In this document: positions 62,792-64,000 of the stretch, piece by piece
Numbering within the stretch: the first letter of the stretch is position 1
How the letters are laid out: the number at the start of each line of letters is the position of its first letter
Source: JAFAMB01 sp963775805
Lineage (GTDB): Bacteria > Verrucomicrobiota > Verrucomicrobiia > Chthoniobacterales > JAFAMB01
Length of the DNA stretch: 64,000 bases
Assembly (NCBI GenBank): GCA_963775805.1
Contig: CAVZKG010000001.1
Span: 992,001 to 1,056,000, forward strand
Direction of reading: 5' to 3'
Notes under the pieces: model-generated
Databases searched by the model: none
What the model saw: only the letters and a program-made list of their open reading frames with translations
Told to the model about the DNA's origin: nothing
Translations under genes and position numbers: made by a program

Positions 62792-63171
62792 TTTGCGTAG
62801 ACGTCCTCGGGATCAAAGAGTCGCTCTTCAACAACCGGCTTCGGTTCACCGGCGAAATCGAGCTCCTGAAAAAAGCAGGTTCGATATCCCGTGTGACAGG
62901 CACCGGAAGTTTGTTCGACGTCAAAAAGCAGCGTATCACGGTCGCAATCGGTGAACCAACGAATTACGTGCTGTGTGTGCCCGCTTGTTTCTCCCTTTAG
63001 CCATAGTTGATCGCGTGACCGGCTCCAATAGTGCATCAACCCGGTTTCCAAGGTCTTTTCAAGCGATTGCCGGTTCATCCAGGCCATCATTAAAACTCTG
63101 CCAGGGGCGCCTGCCTCCCGCACGATCGCGGGAATCAGTCCATCGGCGGTGTACTTAAAGTCGAGGTTCAT
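62788..63171 (-). CDS. hisI: Phosphoribosyl-AMP cyclohydrolase
   Basis: The product has 127 residues, the size of the monofunctional enzyme without the HisE domain. Signatures are MAWMNRQSLEKTLETG, SRSRDQLWLKGETSGHTQ, the magnesium-binding DCDRDTLLF, and zinc cysteines in SGACHTGYRTCFF. It opens the purine ring of phosphoribosyl-AMP in histidine synthesis. It is the first gene of a three-gene unit with trpE and trpG, joined by an ATGA-type overlap. Confidence 0.95.
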   Translation of the reverse strand: MNLDFKYTADGLIPAIVREAGAPGRVLMMAWMNRQSLEKTLETGLMHYWSRSRDQLWLKGETSGHTQHVIRWFTDCDRDTLLFDVEQTSGACHTGYRTCFFQELDFAGEPKPVVEERLFDPEDVYAK

Positions 63172-63230
63172 TGGTTGATCAGAAAGGAGTAACTCAGGGT
63201 GGAACTCTCTTCAAGCGAGCCTGGGCGGGA

Positions 63231-63297
63231 GGTTGGAAGGTTGGAGGTTCAAAGTTCGAGGTTTGGAGTTCGAAGTTCGAGGTTCGAGGGGCGCAGT
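63231..63297. repeat. GTTCGAGGTTC-type low-complexity repeat
   Basis: Variants of GGTTGGAGGTTC, AAGTTCGAGG and GGAGTTCGAAGTTCGAGG run in tandem for about 65 bases upstream of hisI. It is the same class as the patches near 28.1 kb and 34.6 kb. Confidence 0.65.
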
Positions 63298-63341
63298 CAA
63301 TACATAGGCAACACTTCAGGTTCAATACATCGGTAACACTT
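63297..63341. repeat. Two direct 20-bp repeats
   Basis: TCAATACATAGGCAACACTT at 63297 and TCAATACATCGGTAACACTT at 63322 match at 18 of 20 bases with a period of 25. They could be an insertion-sequence end or footprint, but no transposase remnant is seen. Confidence 0.55.
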
Positions 63342-63350
63342 TTCTTGAGC

Positions 63351-63368
63351 CCACGGCGTCAGCCGTGG
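63351..63368. repeat. Perfect 7-bp stem-loop
   Basis: CCACGGC and GCCGTGG flank the loop GTCA. It lies just after the direct repeats and could be a REP-like element. Confidence 0.55.
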
Positions 63369-63499
63369 AAAGAGAACCATAAATGGGTCAACACGGGAGG
63401 AGTGGGCGACGGCAATTCTACCGAGGTATTCGCCGATACCGCATCCATTTGGTTGCAGCTTTCCGACTTCGCTTAAGCTACGTCGGACAGGTCTATCGC

Positions 63500-63782
63500 G
63501 CTGTGCCTCAGTGGTAAACCCTTCCCGGGAATGAACAGGCGAGACGCCAATCGAAGACAGGCTGAAAGCCAATTATACTTTCAATTCCCGAACGTTCTGG
63601 CGTTTTCCCGATTTCCACGTCCGTACGGCGCGTTCAACGCGATATCGCTCTAGTCCGGACAGCAAGACTCAAAAATCCGAAACTCTGTGCCTTTGTGGTG
63701 AATTCGATTCTCTGTGCCCTCATTCCTTCCTCTGCGCCCTCCTCCGTTTCTTCAAGTCTCTGTGGTAAACCCTTTCCGGGAA
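63500..63782. repeat. CTCTGTGCCTxxGTGGTxAA-type interspersed repeats
   Basis: GTGGTAAACCCTTCCCGGGAA at 63511 recurs as GTGGTAAACCCTTTCCGGGAA at 63762 (one difference). Between them lie several variants of CTCTGTGCC and CTCTGCGCC. These are complements of the CACGGAGGCACGGAG class at 43361. Confidence 0.6.
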
Positions 63783-64000
63783 AAGGCGCTTTGCCAATTG
63801 CAAGTTGTTTATTCAGCGAAATTTTCGCGCTAAATGATGCAATAAGCTCAAACACGACTTGACGCAGTATGGTGATTTTGTGTGAGATTGAGCCCGGCAT
63901 AAGCAACCAGGGTCGGTATTGTTGACATGTCGGAAGTGGTCGCTGAAAACAACGGAGTGATTGACAGAACAGACTACTGCAGCACGAGCCTCAAAAATTT

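Larger units (their letters stand above)
63172..64000. other. Non-coding end region rich in repeat debris
   Basis: No supported gene lies in these 829 bases; all frames are short and unlike proteins. The stretch holds several repeat types listed separately. Promoter elements for hisI must lie at its left end, but none is convincing. Confidence 0.6.

Noticed and set aside
63634..63906. Minus-strand frame of 90 residues at the right end
   Set aside because: It runs through interspersed repeat DNA and has no start signal or domain.

Overview
The window reads as a chromosomal segment of a free-living Gram-negative heterotroph. My best guess is Verrucomicrobiota, near the soil Spartobacteria/Chthoniobacterales. 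The grounds are the mix of gene families, the long adenylate-kinase-like protein, and the many short intergenic repeat families with CACAGATT, CACGGAGG, GTTCGG and TCAGTTGTCAGT cores. The phylum is an inference; no rRNA gene is present to settle it.

Region 1 (1-24.0 kb) is a large exopolysaccharide (EPS) or O-antigen locus, almost all on the minus strand. Reading with transcription, it starts with an initiating sugar transferase and a specialised NusG-like antiterminator, then a leader of about 310 bases. The main gene train follows: a Gfo/Idh/MocA dehydrogenase, a hexapeptide acetyltransferase and a DegT aminotransferase (a WbpB/D/E-like amino-sugar trio), a Wzz/GumC-type co-polymerase with a decayed kinase domain, several glycosyltransferases, a VpsJ-like protein, an asparagine-synthase-type amidotransferase, a Wzy-like polymerase, sugar-modifying enzymes, a second asparagine-synthase homologue that lacks its catalytic cysteine, and further glycosyltransferases running off the left edge. 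A tRNA-Thr gene sits inside the train. A divergent outer-membrane beta-barrel gene and a polyprenyl-phosphate GT2 gene close the right side.

Region 2 (24.5-31.9 kb) is a hexuronate catabolism cluster: a LarA-family racemase/epimerase, a FadR-type GntR regulator, UxaC, an SDR-type mannonate/fructuronate oxidoreductase, tagaturonate epimerase UxaE and an ExuT-like transporter. Both divergent promoter regions carry the same 18-bp element (17 of 18 bases identical), a strong candidate operator for the regulator. The enzymes fit a route in which galacturonate and glucuronate converge on fructuronate and then mannonate.

Region 3 (32-47.7 kb) is mixed: a secreted GDSL-like hydrolase and a membrane-anchored beta-propeller protein, phosphoketolase, a two-component system, an ICMT-like methyltransferase, GTP-dependent PEP carboxykinase, a patch of decayed genes (a formylglycine-generating-enzyme-like pseudogene and a methyltransferase fragment), an SDR plus HisD-paralogue pair resembling sulfopropanediol/polyol oxidation enzymes, a long adenylate-kinase-like protein and a second tRNA-Thr.

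Region 4 (47.8-64 kb) is mostly housekeeping: an MDR oxidoreductase, threonine degradation (tdh-kbl), ruvC-lipB, a TPR/AAA ATPase pair, a glycogen-debranching-type enzyme, an EF-hand lipoprotein and a coupled hisI-trpE-trpG operon. Between the debranching enzyme and the lipoprotein lies about 1.9 kb of non-coding DNA made of two head-to-head tandem arrays: 11 full units of 126 bp, then 5 units of about 71 bp in the opposite orientation. The last 0.8 kb holds only repeat debris.
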